Notes: a model not told the origin generated them from the sequence alone. A DNA stretch of 64,000 nt from Acinetobacter sp. YWS30-1 (GCF_033558715.1 NZ_CP114606.1:2604001-2668000), one strand, 5' to 3'; counted from the stretch's first letter, positions 27,070 through 38,534 are shown. A program made the numbers and translations.

Positions 27070-27747
27070 TTATTCAACAAATGCAGGTTCTGCATCTGTT
27101 GTTTCTGAAAATGCAGCTTCTTCTGAGGCACTTTCCTGACTATCTGACGATTTTCCGGCACCACCGGTAATAAATTTCGTCACTAAATCTTCAATTTCCA
27201 TGGTGCCTTGAGTGTTCGCAATCTGCTCACCACGTTTCAAGTAAGTCAGACCGCCACCTGGAATAATTTTCAGATACTTTTCACCCAATAAACCATTTGT
27301 TGCTACCATAATGTAAGCATCTTCATCGATATTGGTGATGGATTTCATGTTATCTAATAGTTGTTTTTCCATTATTTTTTGTTGCGCAGGATCGGCTGCG
27401 GTATAATCTGAACTATAACGTAACTCTTCCAATGCTTCCTGCTGAACCTGCTTGAGCTGCTCGGCATTAAAAGAAGTCAGAGAGCCATCCAGTGTCATAT
27501 GGACAGTGGCTAAACGGGTCACCGGATCCAGTGTAATTTTATCGACCTGACCGACTTTCACCCCACTTAAAGCAACTTTAGCGCGTGGTTTGATGCCATT
27601 TACATTTTCAAAAGTCGCTGTCATCTGATAGCTATCAGAAATATTGGTGCCTACCAGACCGCTAACACGCATCGCCAAAAAGAACAGGGCGATACCAAAA
27701 AGAATGACAAAAACACCAACGGCCAGCTCACTAGTACGTGATTTCAT
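27070..27747 (-). CDS. mlaD: MlaD, inner-membrane MCE-domain protein
   Basis: The 225-residue protein has one N-terminal transmembrane helix (LAVGVFVILFGIALFFLAM) and an MCE domain (TATFENVNGIKPRAKVALSG through LGEKYLKIIPGG). It forms the periplasmic hexameric ring that receives lipid from MlaC. The C-terminus is acidic and alanine-rich. Its start codon overlaps mlaE by one base. Confidence 0.95.
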   Translation of the reverse strand: MKSRTSELAVGVFVILFGIALFFLAMRVSGLVGTNISDSYQMTATFENVNGIKPRAKVALSGVKVGQVDKITLDPVTRLATVHMTLDGSLTSFNAEQLKQVQQEALEELRYSSDYTAADPAQQKIMEKQLLDNMKSITNIDEDAYIMVATNGLLGEKYLKIIPGGGLTYLKRGEQIANTQGTMEIEDLVTKFITGGAGKSSDSQESASEEAAFSETTDAEPAFVE

Positions 27748-28526
27748 TAAATACCTCCGAACATGACCGCAGTCAACACGAAATCAAAACCTAATACGCA
27801 CAGCGAAGAATAGACGACCGTACGTGTTGTAGAAGTTGCGATACCTTCTGATGTTGGTTCACAGGCATAACCCTGATAAACCGCGATCCAGGTACAAATT
27901 AATGCAAAAACAAAACTCTTGATAATGGTGCCATTCAGGACATCTTTATAGAATCGCACGGTACTTTCCATGCCACTCCAATATGCACCTTCATCAGCAC
28001 CCAGAAAATCAACACCTACCATTTTTCCGCCCATAATCCCGACCGCAGCAAAGATCACAGAGAGCATGGGCAAGCTAAAAATACCGGCCCAAAGGCGTGG
28101 TGAAATTACCCGTTTTAAGGGATCGACCCCAATCATTTCCATACTGGATAATTGCTCGGTTGCTTTCATCAGACCAATTTCGGCAGTTAAGGCAGAACCG
28201 GCACGACCAGCAAATAGTAAGGCAGCAACCACAGGTGCCAATTCACGTAACAGGGTTAAAGCCACTGCAGTACCAAGCATCGCTTCACTACCGAATGTCG
28301 ACAGGATGGTATACATCTGCAAACCGAGTACCGAACCAATAAACAGGCCAGATACCGCAATAATCAAGAGTGACAGCACCCCAACCCGATACATCTGATA
28401 AACAAACAGCTTTACTCCCAGCCAGGTCGGCATGGAAAAGAGAATCTGCAACAGCATCAGTGTTGCAACACCAATCCCCTGAACACGTTCAATAACGCGT
28501 CTACCTAAGGCAGCAATGGCATTCAT
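27747..28526 (-). CDS. mlaE: MlaE, permease of the Mla transporter
   Basis: The 259-residue permease has five or six hydrophobic segments and the signature of the DUF140 family: [36 protein letters not shown] and the ELGxMKxxEQ-like [20 protein letters not shown] (exactly 20 residues). It pairs with the ATPase MlaF, whose gene it overlaps by 4 bp. Confidence 0.95.
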   Translation of the reverse strand: MNAIAALGRRVIERVQGIGVATLMLLQILFSMPTWLGVKLFVYQMYRVGVLSLLIIAVSGLFIGSVLGLQMYTILSTFGSEAMLGTAVALTLLRELAPVVAALLFAGRAGSALTAEIGLMKATEQLSSMEMIGVDPLKRVISPRLWAGIFSLPMLSVIFAAVGIMGGKMVGVDFLGADEGAYWSGMESTVRFYKDVLNGTIIKSFVFALICTWIAVYQGYACEPTSEGIATSTTRTVVYSSLCVLGFDFVLTAVMFGGI

Positions 28527-29341
28527 GAACGTACCTCATCACTTAAATAAGCCTGATGACTAAACTGATAATCTACCGGGCCTTCAACCGAACCAGTCAG
28601 GAACTGCTGCACAAAGGCTGAAGGATGATTTTTCAATTCTTCTGCTGTGCCCTCACCCTGAATTTTGCCTTCTGCGACTACATAAATGTAATCGGCAATC
28701 GATAAAGTCTCTGCCACATCATGTGAAACAATAATGGTCGTTAAATCCAATGCTTCACGTAGAGAGCGAATCAGTCGGGTCAAAACTCCCATCACAATCG
28801 GATCCTGCCCGGCAAAAGGCTCATCGTACATAATCAGTTCTGGGTCCAGTGCAATCGCGCGACCCAAAGCCACCCGGCGATTCATCCCGCCAGACAACTC
28901 TGAAGGCATCATTTGCTCTGCCCCACGCAGTCCTACTGATTCGAGTTTCAAAGCCACGATTTCAGCAATCAAATGTTCAGGCAATTTGGTATGCGCACGA
29001 ATCGGAAAGGCAACATTTTCATAGACGCTCATGTCGGTAAACAGAGCACCACTTTGGAACAGCATGCCCATACGTGCACGTGCAGAAAAAAGCTCGGAAC
29101 GGGACATCTTGGCAATATCTTTACCGTCCAGTAAAACCTGACCCTGTTCAGGCGTCAGTTGCCCACCGATCAATCTTAATAAAGTGGTTTTACCAGTTCC
29201 GGAAGGTCCCATAATGGCGGTAATCTGCCCACGACGAATTTTTAAACTGACATCGTCATAAATTACACGCTCACCCCGCTTGAAACTCAAATTCTTGACT
29301 TCAATCAAAGACTGAGGATCCTGCGCTGTTTGATTTTTCAT
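28523..29341 (-). CDS. mlaF: MlaF, ABC ATPase of the Mla transporter
   Basis: The 272-residue ATPase has Walker A ([11 protein letters not shown], about residue 46), the Q-loop, the ABC signature ([14 protein letters not shown], with M in place of the usual Q) and Walker B ([13 protein letters not shown], followed by the switch histidine in IIVSHD). It powers phospholipid transport across the inner membrane. First gene of mlaFEDCB; promoter predicted at 29400-29427. Confidence 0.95.
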   Translation of the reverse strand: MKNQTAQDPQSLIEVKNLSFKRGERVIYDDVSLKIRRGQITAIMGPSGTGKTTLLRLIGGQLTPEQGQVLLDGKDIAKMSRSELFSARARMGMLFQSGALFTDMSVYENVAFPIRAHTKLPEHLIAEIVALKLESVGLRGAEQMMPSELSGGMNRRVALGRAIALDPELIMYDEPFAGQDPIVMGVLTRLIRSLREALDLTTIIVSHDVAETLSIADYIYVVAEGKIQGEGTAEELKNHPSAFVQQFLTGSVEGPVDYQFSHQAYLSDEVRS

Positions 29342-29399
29342 AGCTGAGTTTATTCCTGCATTTTTTCAGCATGCATATGACAAAAGAACGAAGTTCAAC

Positions 29400-29427
29400 A
29401 TGTTAGCATTTGAAAATGAAGGGTCAA
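29400..29427 (-). promoter_or_regulatory. Predicted promoter of the mla operon
   Basis: On the minus strand TTGACC (29422-29427) and TAACAT (29400-29405) are 16 bases apart, 59 nt before the mlaF start. The -10 box is a weak match, so the call is tentative. Confidence 0.45.
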
Positions 29428-29703
29428 GTTCATGGAAAACATAATGCTCCATGCCTGGCCATATATTTCTAGTAATCAAAAATTTTGTTTCGACGCGATT
29501 TTAACAGACTATGATCCATTTAAAAAACGATATACATAATAAATCAGATTGCACAAAAGCAAAGTTACCGCAATGTAGGACATATACCCCCTCAATAATA
29601 TGAAAGACTATACAAGGACGCTTTCAGATTACGGATCATCATAAATCCAGAAAAAGTTGATGAAGTGGGCATTCTATGCTGAAAAAACAAAAAATCAATG
29701 CAT
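29428..29703. other. Intergenic region between mlaF and the DEAD-box helicase gene
   Basis: AT-rich, no ORF with coding character, no tRNA or clear RNA structure. Apart from the mlaF promoter at its right and the helicase terminator at its left, I see nothing in it. Confidence 0.6.
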
Positions 29704-29733
29704 AAAAAAACCAGCACTCAGGCTGGTTTTTTT
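29704..29733 (-). terminator. Terminator after the DEAD-box helicase gene
   Basis: AAAAAAACCAGC (29704-29715) pairs with GCTGGTTTTTTT (29722-29733) around a 6-nt loop. Confidence 0.85.
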
Positions 29734-29751
29734 ATTTCAGACGTTATTCAA

Positions 29752-31500
29752 TTAGTCATTGAATTTACGACGTGGACGATCTTCACCGAATGAACGCTCG
29801 CCACGTGGCTTGTCATCAAAGTTGCGACGCGCTGGACGATCACCGAAGTCACGTTTTGGACGGTCACCGAAACCACCTTCACGGCGTGGAGCAGGACGAT
29901 CACCAAAATCACGTTTTGGACGGTCACCGAAAGAACCTTCACGACGTGGTTTGTAATCTACACGGTTACCGCGGTTGTCATCATTACCTTCGAAACGAGG
30001 ACGGTCACCGAAGTCACGACGTGGGCGATCATTGTTAAACTCGCGACGTGGACGGTCTTCATTGAAGTCACGACGTGGACGATCACCGAAACCGCCTTCA
30101 CGACGTGGACGATCGCTGTTGAAGTCACGACGTGGACGATCTTCGCCACCGAACGCAGGACGTTCGCCACGAGGTTTGTCATCGAAGCTACGACGTGGAC
30201 GGTCATCACCACCTTCACGACGTTTGAAATTGCTCTCGCCTTCGAAACGACGACCACCACCGAAGCCACGACCGCCATCACGACGACCGCCACGACCACG
30301 ACCAGCGCCATCACGGCTACCGCGTGCAGGAGGTGGAGATGGCTCAAGACCTTCAATTTCAGATACGTTTAGACGAGCTTCAAGGAAGTCTTCTAGTGCA
30401 CGGATTTTACCGCGTTCACGATAAGTCGCTAAAGTAATTGCTTTACCAGTACGGCCCGCACGACCTGTACGACCGATACGGTGTACATAGTCTTCGTTCT
30501 TCATAGGAAGACCAAAGTTGATCACGTGAGAGATTGTCGGTACGTCAAGACCACGTGCTGCAACGTCAGTTGCAACCAGGATTTTTGCACGACCTTCACG
30601 GATGCTGCGCAGACGACGGTTACGAACGGTTTGTGGCATCGCACCATGTAGAGCAACAACGGATAAACCTGCTTCAGCAAGTTCTTCAGCCAGCATATCT
30701 GTATCTTCTTGAGTAGAAGCAAAGACCACTGCCTGATCAACATCTTCTTCGTTTAACCAGTGAGTAAGAAGTTTTTTCTTGTGCTCAAAGCCATCAGTCC
30801 AGTGTAAAGTCTGGGTAATGTCAGTATTGGTAGAGTGACCAGTTTCAATTGCAATACGCTCTGGTTCATTCATCATGCGTTCAGCAAGGGTAATGATACG
30901 TGGAGCGAAAGTTGCAGAGAACATCAGTGTTTGTTTACGGTTTGCAGCCAAGTCACCGATTGCTTCCAGGTCTTCAGAGAAACCAAGATCCAGCATACGG
31001 TCAGCTTCGTCGACGATCAGCGAGTCAACTTTGTCAAGTTTGATTTGACGACGGTTAACAAGGTCAAGTAAACGGCCTGGAGTTGCTACAACAACCTGTG
31101 CACCTTTTAACTGCTGGATTTGTTTACCAAATGGCATACCACCCATAATTGCAGCAATACGAACACCTTTCATGTGACGTACAAATGCGATCGCGTCTTG
31201 GCATACTTGTTGTGCCAATTCACGAGTTGGTGAAATCACCAGAATAGTCGGTTGAGTCACCGCTTTCATACGTTCTTTAAATGGTACGAAAGTATCTTGG
31301 TTAGCAAGTGCGTTCAAAGTTGGGAGAAGGAACGCAGCGGTTTTACCCGAACCTGTCTGGCTAGATACTAAAAGGTCTTTACCTTCTAGTGCAGCAGGGA
31401 TAGATTGTTCTTGTACAGGAGTCGGAGTAGTAAAACCTAAGCCTTGAAGGGCTTGTTGTAACGATTCATGCAAAGAAAATTCAGCAAAAGTTTTGCTCAT
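29752..31500 (-). CDS. DEAD-box ATP-dependent RNA helicase with long RG/RD-rich tail
   Basis: The 582-residue helicase has the Q motif (EFSLHESLQQALQGLGF), Walker A (SQTGSGKTAAFLLP), DEAD (VDEADRMLDLGF), SAT (MFSATF) and HRIGRTGRAGR. The C-terminal third (about residues 385-582) is low-complexity, with repeats of the form DRPRRDF, FGDRPRR and GDRPKRDFG that should bind RNA. It resembles RhlE/DeaD-type helicases used in ribosome assembly or cold adaptation. The start MSKTFAEFSLHES (31500) is chosen over an open extension upstream. A leader of about 270 nt precedes it. Confidence 0.9.
   Translation of the reverse strand: MSKTFAEFSLHESLQQALQGLGFTTPTPVQEQSIPAALEGKDLLVSSQTGSGKTAAFLLPTLNALANQDTFVPFKERMKAVTQPTILVISPTRELAQQVCQDAIAFVRHMKGVRIAAIMGGMPFGKQIQQLKGAQVVVATPGRLLDLVNRRQIKLDKVDSLIVDEADRMLDLGFSEDLEAIGDLAANRKQTLMFSATFAPRIITLAERMMNEPERIAIETGHSTNTDITQTLHWTDGFEHKKKLLTHWLNEEDVDQAVVFASTQEDTDMLAEELAEAGLSVVALHGAMPQTVRNRRLRSIREGRAKILVATDVAARGLDVPTISHVINFGLPMKNEDYVHRIGRTGRAGRTGKAITLATYRERGKIRALEDFLEARLNVSEIEGLEPSPPPARGSRDGAGRGRGGRRDGGRGFGGGRRFEGESNFKRREGGDDRPRRSFDDKPRGERPAFGGEDRPRRDFNSDRPRREGGFGDRPRRDFNEDRPRREFNNDRPRRDFGDRPRFEGNDDNRGNRVDYKPRREGSFGDRPKRDFGDRPAPRREGGFGDRPKRDFGDRPARRNFDDKPRGERSFGEDRPRRKFND
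29760..30330 (-). repeat. Degenerate in-frame tandem repeats in the helicase tail
   Basis: Within the helicase gene the DNA repeats units such as cgtggacgatc and tcacgacgtgg about every 24-60 bases, encoding DRPRR-type blocks. The repeats stay in frame. Such tracts often vary in copy number between strains. Confidence 0.65.
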
Positions 31501-31772
31501 AGAGTATTCCACCCGGAAATTGGGTGCTCCATTAAAAATAAAGTCAAATGGACATCGACAAAAAGCGGTACAGCAATTAAACGCTGAAAAGAGATGATTC
31601 AGCGGCGATCCGAGTAACGACGATGTGATATAACGCACGCATGATTACGGCATAACCTGAAGGAATCGCTTTAGCGATTGGGGCGCGAGATATCGTCCTC
31701 TCTTTGGACCGCACGCGCATACACAATGATAAGAAGAGAAATGTTCAGGTGACGAACAGAAATTAAGTGCGT
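31501..31772 (-). promoter_or_regulatory. Long leader of the helicase mRNA
   Basis: About 270 nt lie between the predicted transcription start and the ATG. It contains a hairpin AATCGCT/AGCGATT (31664-31670, 31673-31679) and several GC-rich inverted stretches, but no ORF of note. Long leaders on cold-shock helicase genes are known in other bacteria; function here is inferred. Confidence 0.4.
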
Positions 31773-31778
31773 GCGCAG

Positions 31779-31806
31779 ATTATAGCAGGATTATTCATAA
31801 AGTCAT
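31779..31806 (-). promoter_or_regulatory. Predicted promoter of the DEAD-box helicase gene
   Basis: On the minus strand ATGACT (31801-31806) and a perfect TATAAT (31779-31784) are 16 bases apart. A GC-rich stretch CTGCGCACG follows the -10, resembling a stringent discriminator. Confidence 0.6.
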
Positions 31807-31973
31807 CCGCTTTTCAGATTATTTTGTTTAACTGCTAATTTCTTCATCAATTTCTAAGACTTAAACAAGAAAAGAAATGTAATTAATTCTCCAGCCGGTC
31901 AATTTTCTTTTTACCAAAGCTGTAAATCATCTAAATATTAGGATATTTATCTCGTAATTATTTTTAAAAAATA
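31807..31973. other. AT-rich spacer upstream of the helicase promoter
   Basis: No gene or structure seen; the suhB terminator lies at its right end. Confidence 0.5.
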
Positions 31974-32001
31974 AAAAAGGCATCCCGAGAGATACCTTTT
32001 T
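31974..32001 (-). terminator. Terminator after suhB
   Basis: AAAAAGG and ATC pair with GAT and CCTTTTT around CCGAGA with one C-A mismatch (31974-31984, 31991-32001); a T-run follows on the minus strand. Confidence 0.7.
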
Positions 32002-32029
32002 AATATTCGATTTACGGCGTTAAACCCGA

Positions 32030-32860
32030 TTATTTCGCTGCGTCACCCCAAGCAGGAACAACTGCTTGCATAAGAGGTTTCAGCATTTTCATTGAACAAG
32101 CCAAAACTTGACCATTTTCCATAGAATCGCTACCACCACGCGCATCAACCACAGTACCGCCCGCTTCTTTCACGATTAACTCGCCTGCTGCAATATCCCA
32201 AGGTTTCAAGCCAAGCTCGAAGTAACCATCAAGACGACCAGCAGCGACATAAGCCAGATCCAAGGCAGCTGAACCACCACGACGGAATTGTGCACCTGCT
32301 TCAGTCACATTGAGCAATGCATCAAAATGATTCTTGGCATAAGAGACTACTTCACCATTACGTTTAGTACGGTAAGCATGACCAACTGCCAGGAAAGTAT
32401 TGTTCAGACTGTCTTTAACATTTACACGGATACGGCGCTGGTTCAGCATCGCACCACGACCACGGCTCGCAGAGAATAGCTCATCTTTCACCGGGTCATA
32501 AATAACACCGTGTTGAGTTACACCTTTGTGCTGAACTGCGATAGAGATACAGAAATGCGGAAAACCGTTGATAAAGTTTAGTGTGCCATCAAGCGGATCG
32601 ATCACCCAACACCAATCAGCGTCGTGACCTTTACCTTCTTGCAGACCAAATTCTTCACCAAGGAAACTGTGATTTTTATAGCTTTTACGTAGAGTATCGA
32701 TGGTCAACTGTTCCAGATAACGATCTACACGCGTTACCGGACCATCAATGCCTTTTTCTTCGACTTGCAGATCGAGTTTATGACGATTTTGATGCGCTTT
32801 TAAAAGCTCTTGACCAACTAATTGAGCCGCACGCGCAGCCATCACCACCATAGGTTCCAT
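32030..32860 (-). CDS. suhB: Inositol-1-monophosphatase family protein SuhB
   Basis: The 276-residue Mg2+-dependent phosphatase has the motifs of the family: GEEFG (about residue 70), WVIDPLDGTLNFINGFP (about residue 88) and KPWDIAAGELIVKEAGG (about residue 220). In E. coli SuhB also joins the rRNA antitermination complex. Transcribed alone; dxs lies upstream behind its own terminator. Confidence 0.94.
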   Translation of the reverse strand: MEPMVVMAARAAQLVGQELLKAHQNRHKLDLQVEEKGIDGPVTRVDRYLEQLTIDTLRKSYKNHSFLGEEFGLQEGKGHDADWCWVIDPLDGTLNFINGFPHFCISIAVQHKGVTQHGVIYDPVKDELFSASRGRGAMLNQRRIRVNVKDSLNNTFLAVGHAYRTKRNGEVVSYAKNHFDALLNVTEAGAQFRRGGSAALDLAYVAAGRLDGYFELGLKPWDIAAGELIVKEAGGTVVDARGGSDSMENGQVLACSMKMLKPLMQAVVPAWGDAAK

Positions 32861-32906
32861 TGAACACCCACTACAAATTTGAAGATACTGATAAAGAATA
32901 ATGCAT

Positions 32907-32942
32907 AAAAGCCCGCATATTTTAGCAAATATCCGGGCTTTT
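32907..32942 (-). terminator. Terminator after dxs
   Basis: AAAAGCCCG plus ATATTT (32907-32922) pairs with AAATAT plus CGGGCTTTT (32927-32942) with one C-C mismatch and loop TAGC. Confidence 0.8.
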
Positions 32943-32974
32943 TGGGAAAAAATGTGTCGAAACTTTTTAAGCGT

Positions 32975-34885
32975 TTATAACAGAACGCTTTGACCTAGCT
33001 TTAACCAGGCCTCATTGATTGATTTTTCAATGCCTTGGCTATCAAGTCCTGCCTGCTGCAACATCTGGCTATGTGTTGCTTGTGCCATAAAGCTATCCGC
33101 TAGACCTAGGTTCAGGATTGGTTTAACGATTTGAGCTTCAGCCAGATACTCATTCACAGCACTTCCTGCGCCGCCCATGACTGCATGTTCTTCAACAGTG
33201 ACAAACAGACTGGTTGAATTGGCCAGCTGGTTTAATATTTTGGTATCCAATGGTTTGATAAAACGCATATTCACTACGCGTACGCCCACATCATGTTTGC
33301 TGGCAAATACCTGAGCAGCTTCCACTGCGGCTTGAACCCGACTACCGAATGCCAGAATAGAAACATATTCGTCATACTGTTCGTTCAGACTGAGCAACAA
33401 TTCTGCCTGACCGATCTGCATCTCGGTCATGGTTTTCTGGATTTCCACACCCAGTCCATTCCCACGCGGATAACGCACTGCTGCCGGACCATGATACAGA
33501 TAAGCCGTATGCAACATCTGACGGCATTCATTCTCATCTTTTGGTGCCATGATCACCAGATTCGGAATGGTACGCATATAGGCATAATCATAGGCGCCGG
33601 CATGCGTTGGACCATCTTCACCAACCAGACCGGCACGATCGATCCCAAACGTCACATCCAGATTTTGCAGTGCCACGTCATGCACCAACTGATCATAACC
33701 CCGTTGCAGGAAAGTTGAATAGATTGCGACGACCGGTTTTAAACCTTCACAAGCCATACCTGCTGCCAGCGTCACTGCATGTTGTTCTGCAATGGCCACA
33801 TCAAAGAAACGTTCAGGGTATTCTTTGGCAAACTGCACCATACCTGAACCTTCACACATCGCCGGAGTAATCGCCAATAGGCGTTTATCCTGTGCTGCTT
33901 CATCACATAACCATTGTCCAAATACATCCGAATATTTCGGTGCTGGATTAGCTACTGCAACTGCATTGAGTTTACTAATCGCATGGTATTTAATCTGGTC
34001 ACATTCTGCTGGTGCAAAGCCCTTACCTTTTTTGGTATAGATATGAATTAGGCGCGGACCTTTACGTTTTTTCAAGGCTTTAAAGACGTGTACCAGTTGT
34101 TTGACATCATGGCCATCATAAGGACCAAAATAATCAAAACCAATGGCTTTAAACAGGTTATCTGCGGCATCAGTTGCAGCCTGATGTAAACGAGAGTTAT
34201 ATAGCCATTCCGGATGTGGCTGTACATAAGCCTCACCATCTTCAGTCACGTTGACGAATTCGCCACGTTCCCAGATTGCAGCAAGATGCTTGGCAAAACC
34301 ACCAGTACTGCAAGAGATCGACATATCATTGTCGTTCAGAATCACCATCAGGTCAGCCTGATGTGCCACAGCATCATTCATCGCTTCAAAAGCCATGCCT
34401 GCTGTCATGGCCCCATCACCAATGATTGATACGACTTCACACGGATTGTTCTGATAACGGCGGGCCAAAGCCATGCCAAGGCCAGCAGAAATGGCGGTAG
34501 ATGAATGTCCTACCCCAAAAGTATCAAATTCAGATTCTTCACGCGCTGGAAATGCGGCCAGACCATCTTTGGCACGGATTGTAGTGAGCTGTTCACGACG
34601 TCCAGTCAACGCCTTATGCGGATAAGCCTGATGACCCACATCCCAGATCAGGCGATCATGTGGCGTATTAAAGCAGTAATGTAAAGCGACTGTGAGCTCA
34701 ATCACACCCAGATTGGCCCCAAAGTGTCCACCACTCTGACCCGCAGCATACAAAATGAATTGACGTAACTCATCTGCCACTTGAGTGAGCTGGCTTTGCT
34801 CGAGTGCACGCAGTTGCTCAGGATGATCGATCGCATCAAGCAACGGTGTTACAGGGCGTTGAGTTGGTATTTCTGTATACAGCAT
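32975..34885 (-). CDS. dxs: 1-deoxy-D-xylulose-5-phosphate synthase
   Basis: The 636-residue thiamine-diphosphate enzyme condenses pyruvate and glyceraldehyde-3-phosphate, the first step of the MEP isoprenoid pathway. [31 protein letters not shown], the ThDP motif [20 protein letters not shown] and the transketolase C-terminal GEDGPTHAG are present. The ATG at 34885 is preferred to a TTG at 34894 because AAGG is properly spaced only from the former. Normal length. Likely essential. Confidence 0.97.
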   Translation of the reverse strand: MLYTEIPTQRPVTPLLDAIDHPEQLRALEQSQLTQVADELRQFILYAAGQSGGHFGANLGVIELTVALHYCFNTPHDRLIWDVGHQAYPHKALTGRREQLTTIRAKDGLAAFPAREESEFDTFGVGHSSTAISAGLGMALARRYQNNPCEVVSIIGDGAMTAGMAFEAMNDAVAHQADLMVILNDNDMSISCSTGGFAKHLAAIWERGEFVNVTEDGEAYVQPHPEWLYNSRLHQAATDAADNLFKAIGFDYFGPYDGHDVKQLVHVFKALKKRKGPRLIHIYTKKGKGFAPAECDQIKYHAISKLNAVAVANPAPKYSDVFGQWLCDEAAQDKRLLAITPAMCEGSGMVQFAKEYPERFFDVAIAEQHAVTLAAGMACEGLKPVVAIYSTFLQRGYDQLVHDVALQNLDVTFGIDRAGLVGEDGPTHAGAYDYAYMRTIPNLVIMAPKDENECRQMLHTAYLYHGPAAVRYPRGNGLGVEIQKTMTEMQIGQAELLLSLNEQYDEYVSILAFGSRVQAAVEAAQVFASKHDVGVRVVNMRFIKPLDTKILNQLANSTSLFVTVEEHAVMGGAGSAVNEYLAEAQIVKPILNLGLADSFMAQATHSQMLQQAGLDSQGIEKSINEAWLKLGQSVLL

Positions 34886-35196
34886 ATATGGCAAAGCCTT
34901 CTAAAGCCTGGCAAAATCTTAAGCTAGGTCAATGGGGAATAACCGATCATATAGTTGAATTGTAGCAGCTTCAATTCAGCTACGCTTCTAGCGATGCAAT
35001 ATTAAACAGCGATCTCGTCGGGGTGAAAAATTTGCAGGCTACGATTATCCTGAATAATCTTACTATTTATCAACTATTATCGTTCGCTTTCTACAAAAAA
35101 GAAAATGTTCTTCATAAATTCAGCTGAGCAATTCTACTAATGTTTAAGCATTACGCTATACTTTAGCTACTTTATTAGGATTTTACGGGTTCAGCT
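34886..35196. other. Divergent intergenic region between dxs and ribA
   Basis: Promoters of both genes should lie here. A TATACT box at 35156-35161 would suit ribA but its -35 partner is poor. No ORF, riboswitch or repeat seen. Confidence 0.45.
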
Positions 35197-35799
35197 GTGC
35201 CTATCGAATTTGTCGCAACTTCAAGATTACCGACCGCTCATGGTGAATTTAAAATTACTGTTTTTCAAGACCCTAAAACTGGCGAAGAACATGTCGCTCT
35301 TTCTAAAGGCTTAGAAGAACCAAGTGATGAACCTATGCTGGTCCGTGTACATTCTGAATGTTTAACCGGTGATGCCTTTGCTTCATTAAAATGCGACTGT
35401 GGCCCTCAACTCCAGGCAACACAAAAACTGATTAATGAAGTGGGTCGCGGTGTCATTCTTTATTTACGTCAGGAAGGACGCGGAATTGGCTTGACCAATA
35501 AAATCCGTGCATACGCCTTGCAAGACCAGGGACATGATACGGTCGATGCCAACCTAATGCTGAATTTACCGGCAGATGCACGTCAATATGATATGTGCAG
35601 CATCATGCTGGATCACCTAGGTGTAAAAGCCGTCCGCCTGATCACCAATAACCCTTTAAAAATTGATGCACTGAAAGAGCAAGGCATTAATGTAGTGGAC
35701 CGTGTACCACTCACTGTGGGTCTGAATCCATTCAATGAGCAATACCTCAAAACCAAGCATGAGCGTATGGCGCATATGTATCAGAAGGAAGATTTTTAA
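35197..35799 (+). CDS. ribA: GTP cyclohydrolase II
   Basis: The 200-residue zinc enzyme opens GTP in the first step of riboflavin synthesis. The zinc cysteines are visible in [16 protein letters not shown] together with the upstream VHSECLTGD, and the catalytic RQEGRGIGL follows. Length equals stand-alone RibA; there is no DHBP-synthase domain. It uses a GTG start with AGGA about 15 bases before it. A pair of strong palindromes lies just downstream. Confidence 0.96.
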   Translation: MPIEFVATSRLPTAHGEFKITVFQDPKTGEEHVALSKGLEEPSDEPMLVRVHSECLTGDAFASLKCDCGPQLQATQKLINEVGRGVILYLRQEGRGIGLTNKIRAYALQDQGHDTVDANLMLNLPADARQYDMCSIMLDHLGVKAVRLITNNPLKIDALKEQGINVVDRVPLTVGLNPFNEQYLKTKHERMAHMYQKEDF

Positions 35800-35815
35800 A
35801 AGAATCTCCCCCTGC

Positions 35816-35886
35816 CCCCTCTTTTTCAAAGAGGGGAAATTTCCTTTTATATAAGTATAGGGAAGCCTCCCTTTTTTAAAGGGAGG
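35816..35886. repeat. Two intergenic palindromes between ribA and hemN
   Basis: CCCCTCTTT (35816-35824) pairs with AAAGAGGGG (35828-35836), and CCTCCCTTT (35866-35874) pairs with AAAGGGAGG (35878-35886), extended by outer AA/TT pairs. Both genes converge on this spot, so the palindromes may terminate both, and they resemble the repeat family of 25768-26086. Confidence 0.7.
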
Positions 35887-35920
35887 TTTGGAGGGATTTA
35901 TAAGATCCTAAGAGGGATTC

Positions 35921-37294
35921 TTAAATCGTCATCGAGAAAATCCGGTTCTCTGGCATACGACGCTTTAAACGTAAATCAAAAGCCATGCAAATATTGCGTA
36001 CAAATGGTTTCCCTTTCTCCAAAATCGTGACTGAAGAGTCTTCAATTTTGATCAACTGATCCTGCTGCATTTCCACCAACTGCTTTAGAACTTCATCAAT
36101 TTCAGCAAACTTCATGTCAGGTTTTGCCCAAGAAGTAGTAAAGCTACACATCAGATTCAGGATATGTTTACGAATAATCAGATCTTCCTGAGTCAGGATA
36201 TGGCCTTTCACCACTGGAATCTGATTCTGCTCTAGCAGTTCATAATATTCTTCAATGGTTTTCACATTCTGCGCAAAGCTATACCAGCTATCACTAATCG
36301 AAGAAATTCCGAGTCCGATCATCACCTGAGTTTTAGACGCGGTATAACCCATAAAATTGCGGTGCAAAGTCCCAGACTGAAAGGACTGGTACATGCTGTC
36401 TTTTTCTAGCGCAAAATGATCCATACCAATTTCATGGTAACCATGCGCCAGGAGCTTTTTCTTACCCTCTTCATAACATTGACGCTTGATCTCATCTTTG
36501 GGTACATCAGCATCTTTAAAACCGCGCTGGCCATTCCCTTTAATCCAAGGTACATGTGCATAGCTATATAAGGCCAGACGGTCTGGTAATAGGGAATTGG
36601 TCTGATCGATGGTATTTAAGACATCCTCCAGGCTTTGAAACGGCAGACCAAAAACCAGATCATGCGAAATCGATTCATAACCAATTTCACGTGCCCATTC
36701 AGCCACCTGTTTAACATTTTCATAAGGCTGAATCCGGTGAATGGCTTTTTGTACGGTTTCATTATAATCCTGCACGCCATAACTGACCCGACGAAAACCC
36801 AGGTCATACAAGCCTTGCAAATGCTCACGCGTGGTATTGTTTGGATGACCTTCGAAGCTGAATTCATGCTCTGCTGCAATCTTGGCTTTGGACAAAATAC
36901 CTTGAATCAGCTGGGTTAAATGTTCAATGGAAAAGAACGTCGGTGTCCCACCACCAAGATGAATTTCTTTGATGATGGGTTTTTCTTCTAATAACTCACA
37001 ATACAGCTCCCATTCTTTCAGCACAGCTTGTATATAAGGTTGCTCGACTTCATGACGTTTGGTCACCCGTTTATGACAGCCACAAAAGGTACATAAACTT
37101 TCACAAAATGGCAGATGGATATACAGGCTAATGCCTTCAGTCGCATTCGACTCCTGAAAAGAACGTTTTAGTGTCTGCTTCCAAAGCTCTAGTGAAAATC
37201 CTGACTCTTCCCAATAAGGTACGGTTGGATAACTGGTGTAGCGGGGACCGGGGACATTATATTTTTGAATGAGAGAATTTGCCTGCACAGTCAT
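35921..37294 (-). CDS. hemN: Oxygen-independent coproporphyrinogen III oxidase
   Basis: The 457-residue radical-SAM enzyme converts coproporphyrinogen III to protoporphyrinogen IX without oxygen. The cluster motif CESLCTFCGCHK (about residues 66-77) has CX3CX2C plus the extra cysteine of true HemN; GPRYTSYPTVPYW at the N-terminus and HLGGGTPTFFS are also diagnostic. It is divergent from hemF, its aerobic counterpart. No clear FNR box was seen between them. Confidence 0.96.
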   Translation of the reverse strand: MTVQANSLIQKYNVPGPRYTSYPTVPYWEESGFSLELWKQTLKRSFQESNATEGISLYIHLPFCESLCTFCGCHKRVTKRHEVEQPYIQAVLKEWELYCELLEEKPIIKEIHLGGGTPTFFSIEHLTQLIQGILSKAKIAAEHEFSFEGHPNNTTREHLQGLYDLGFRRVSYGVQDYNETVQKAIHRIQPYENVKQVAEWAREIGYESISHDLVFGLPFQSLEDVLNTIDQTNSLLPDRLALYSYAHVPWIKGNGQRGFKDADVPKDEIKRQCYEEGKKKLLAHGYHEIGMDHFALEKDSMYQSFQSGTLHRNFMGYTASKTQVMIGLGISSISDSWYSFAQNVKTIEEYYELLEQNQIPVVKGHILTQEDLIIRKHILNLMCSFTTSWAKPDMKFAEIDEVLKQLVEMQQDQLIKIEDSSVTILEKGKPFVRNICMAFDLRLKRRMPENRIFSMTI

Positions 37295-37500
37295 GAATGC
37301 CTACCACCTTATCAGTCAGGTTAATGCGCTGCATAGAGCGCTGTTAAGGTTATTGTGCGGAGCTCAAAAAAAGAATTCAACCTAGTAGCCTGGTCGGATT
37401 TAATGCACTACACATCCTTCTAAAACATTAGGTTGAATGTTGTTACAAATGGTGAGCATCTAGAAAAACACCTTAATTTTTAGGCCATTTTATGCTTTGA

Positions 37501-38484
<984 letters not shown>

Positions 38485-38511
38485 AGCAATCAAAATATTT
38501 AAATACAAATT

Positions 38512-38534
38512 GCCCTCAGATCGAGGGCTTTTTT
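38512..38534 (+). terminator. Terminator after hemF
   Basis: GCCCTC (38512-38517) pairs with GAGGGC (38523-38528) around AGATC and is followed by six T. Confidence 0.85.

Noticed and set aside
29760..30330. CRISPR-like array suggested by regular short repeats
   Set aside because: The repeats are in frame inside the helicase gene, degenerate and without unique spacers.
34886..35196. TPP or FMN riboswitch between dxs and ribA
   Set aside because: No conserved thi-box or RFN element sequence could be found on either strand.
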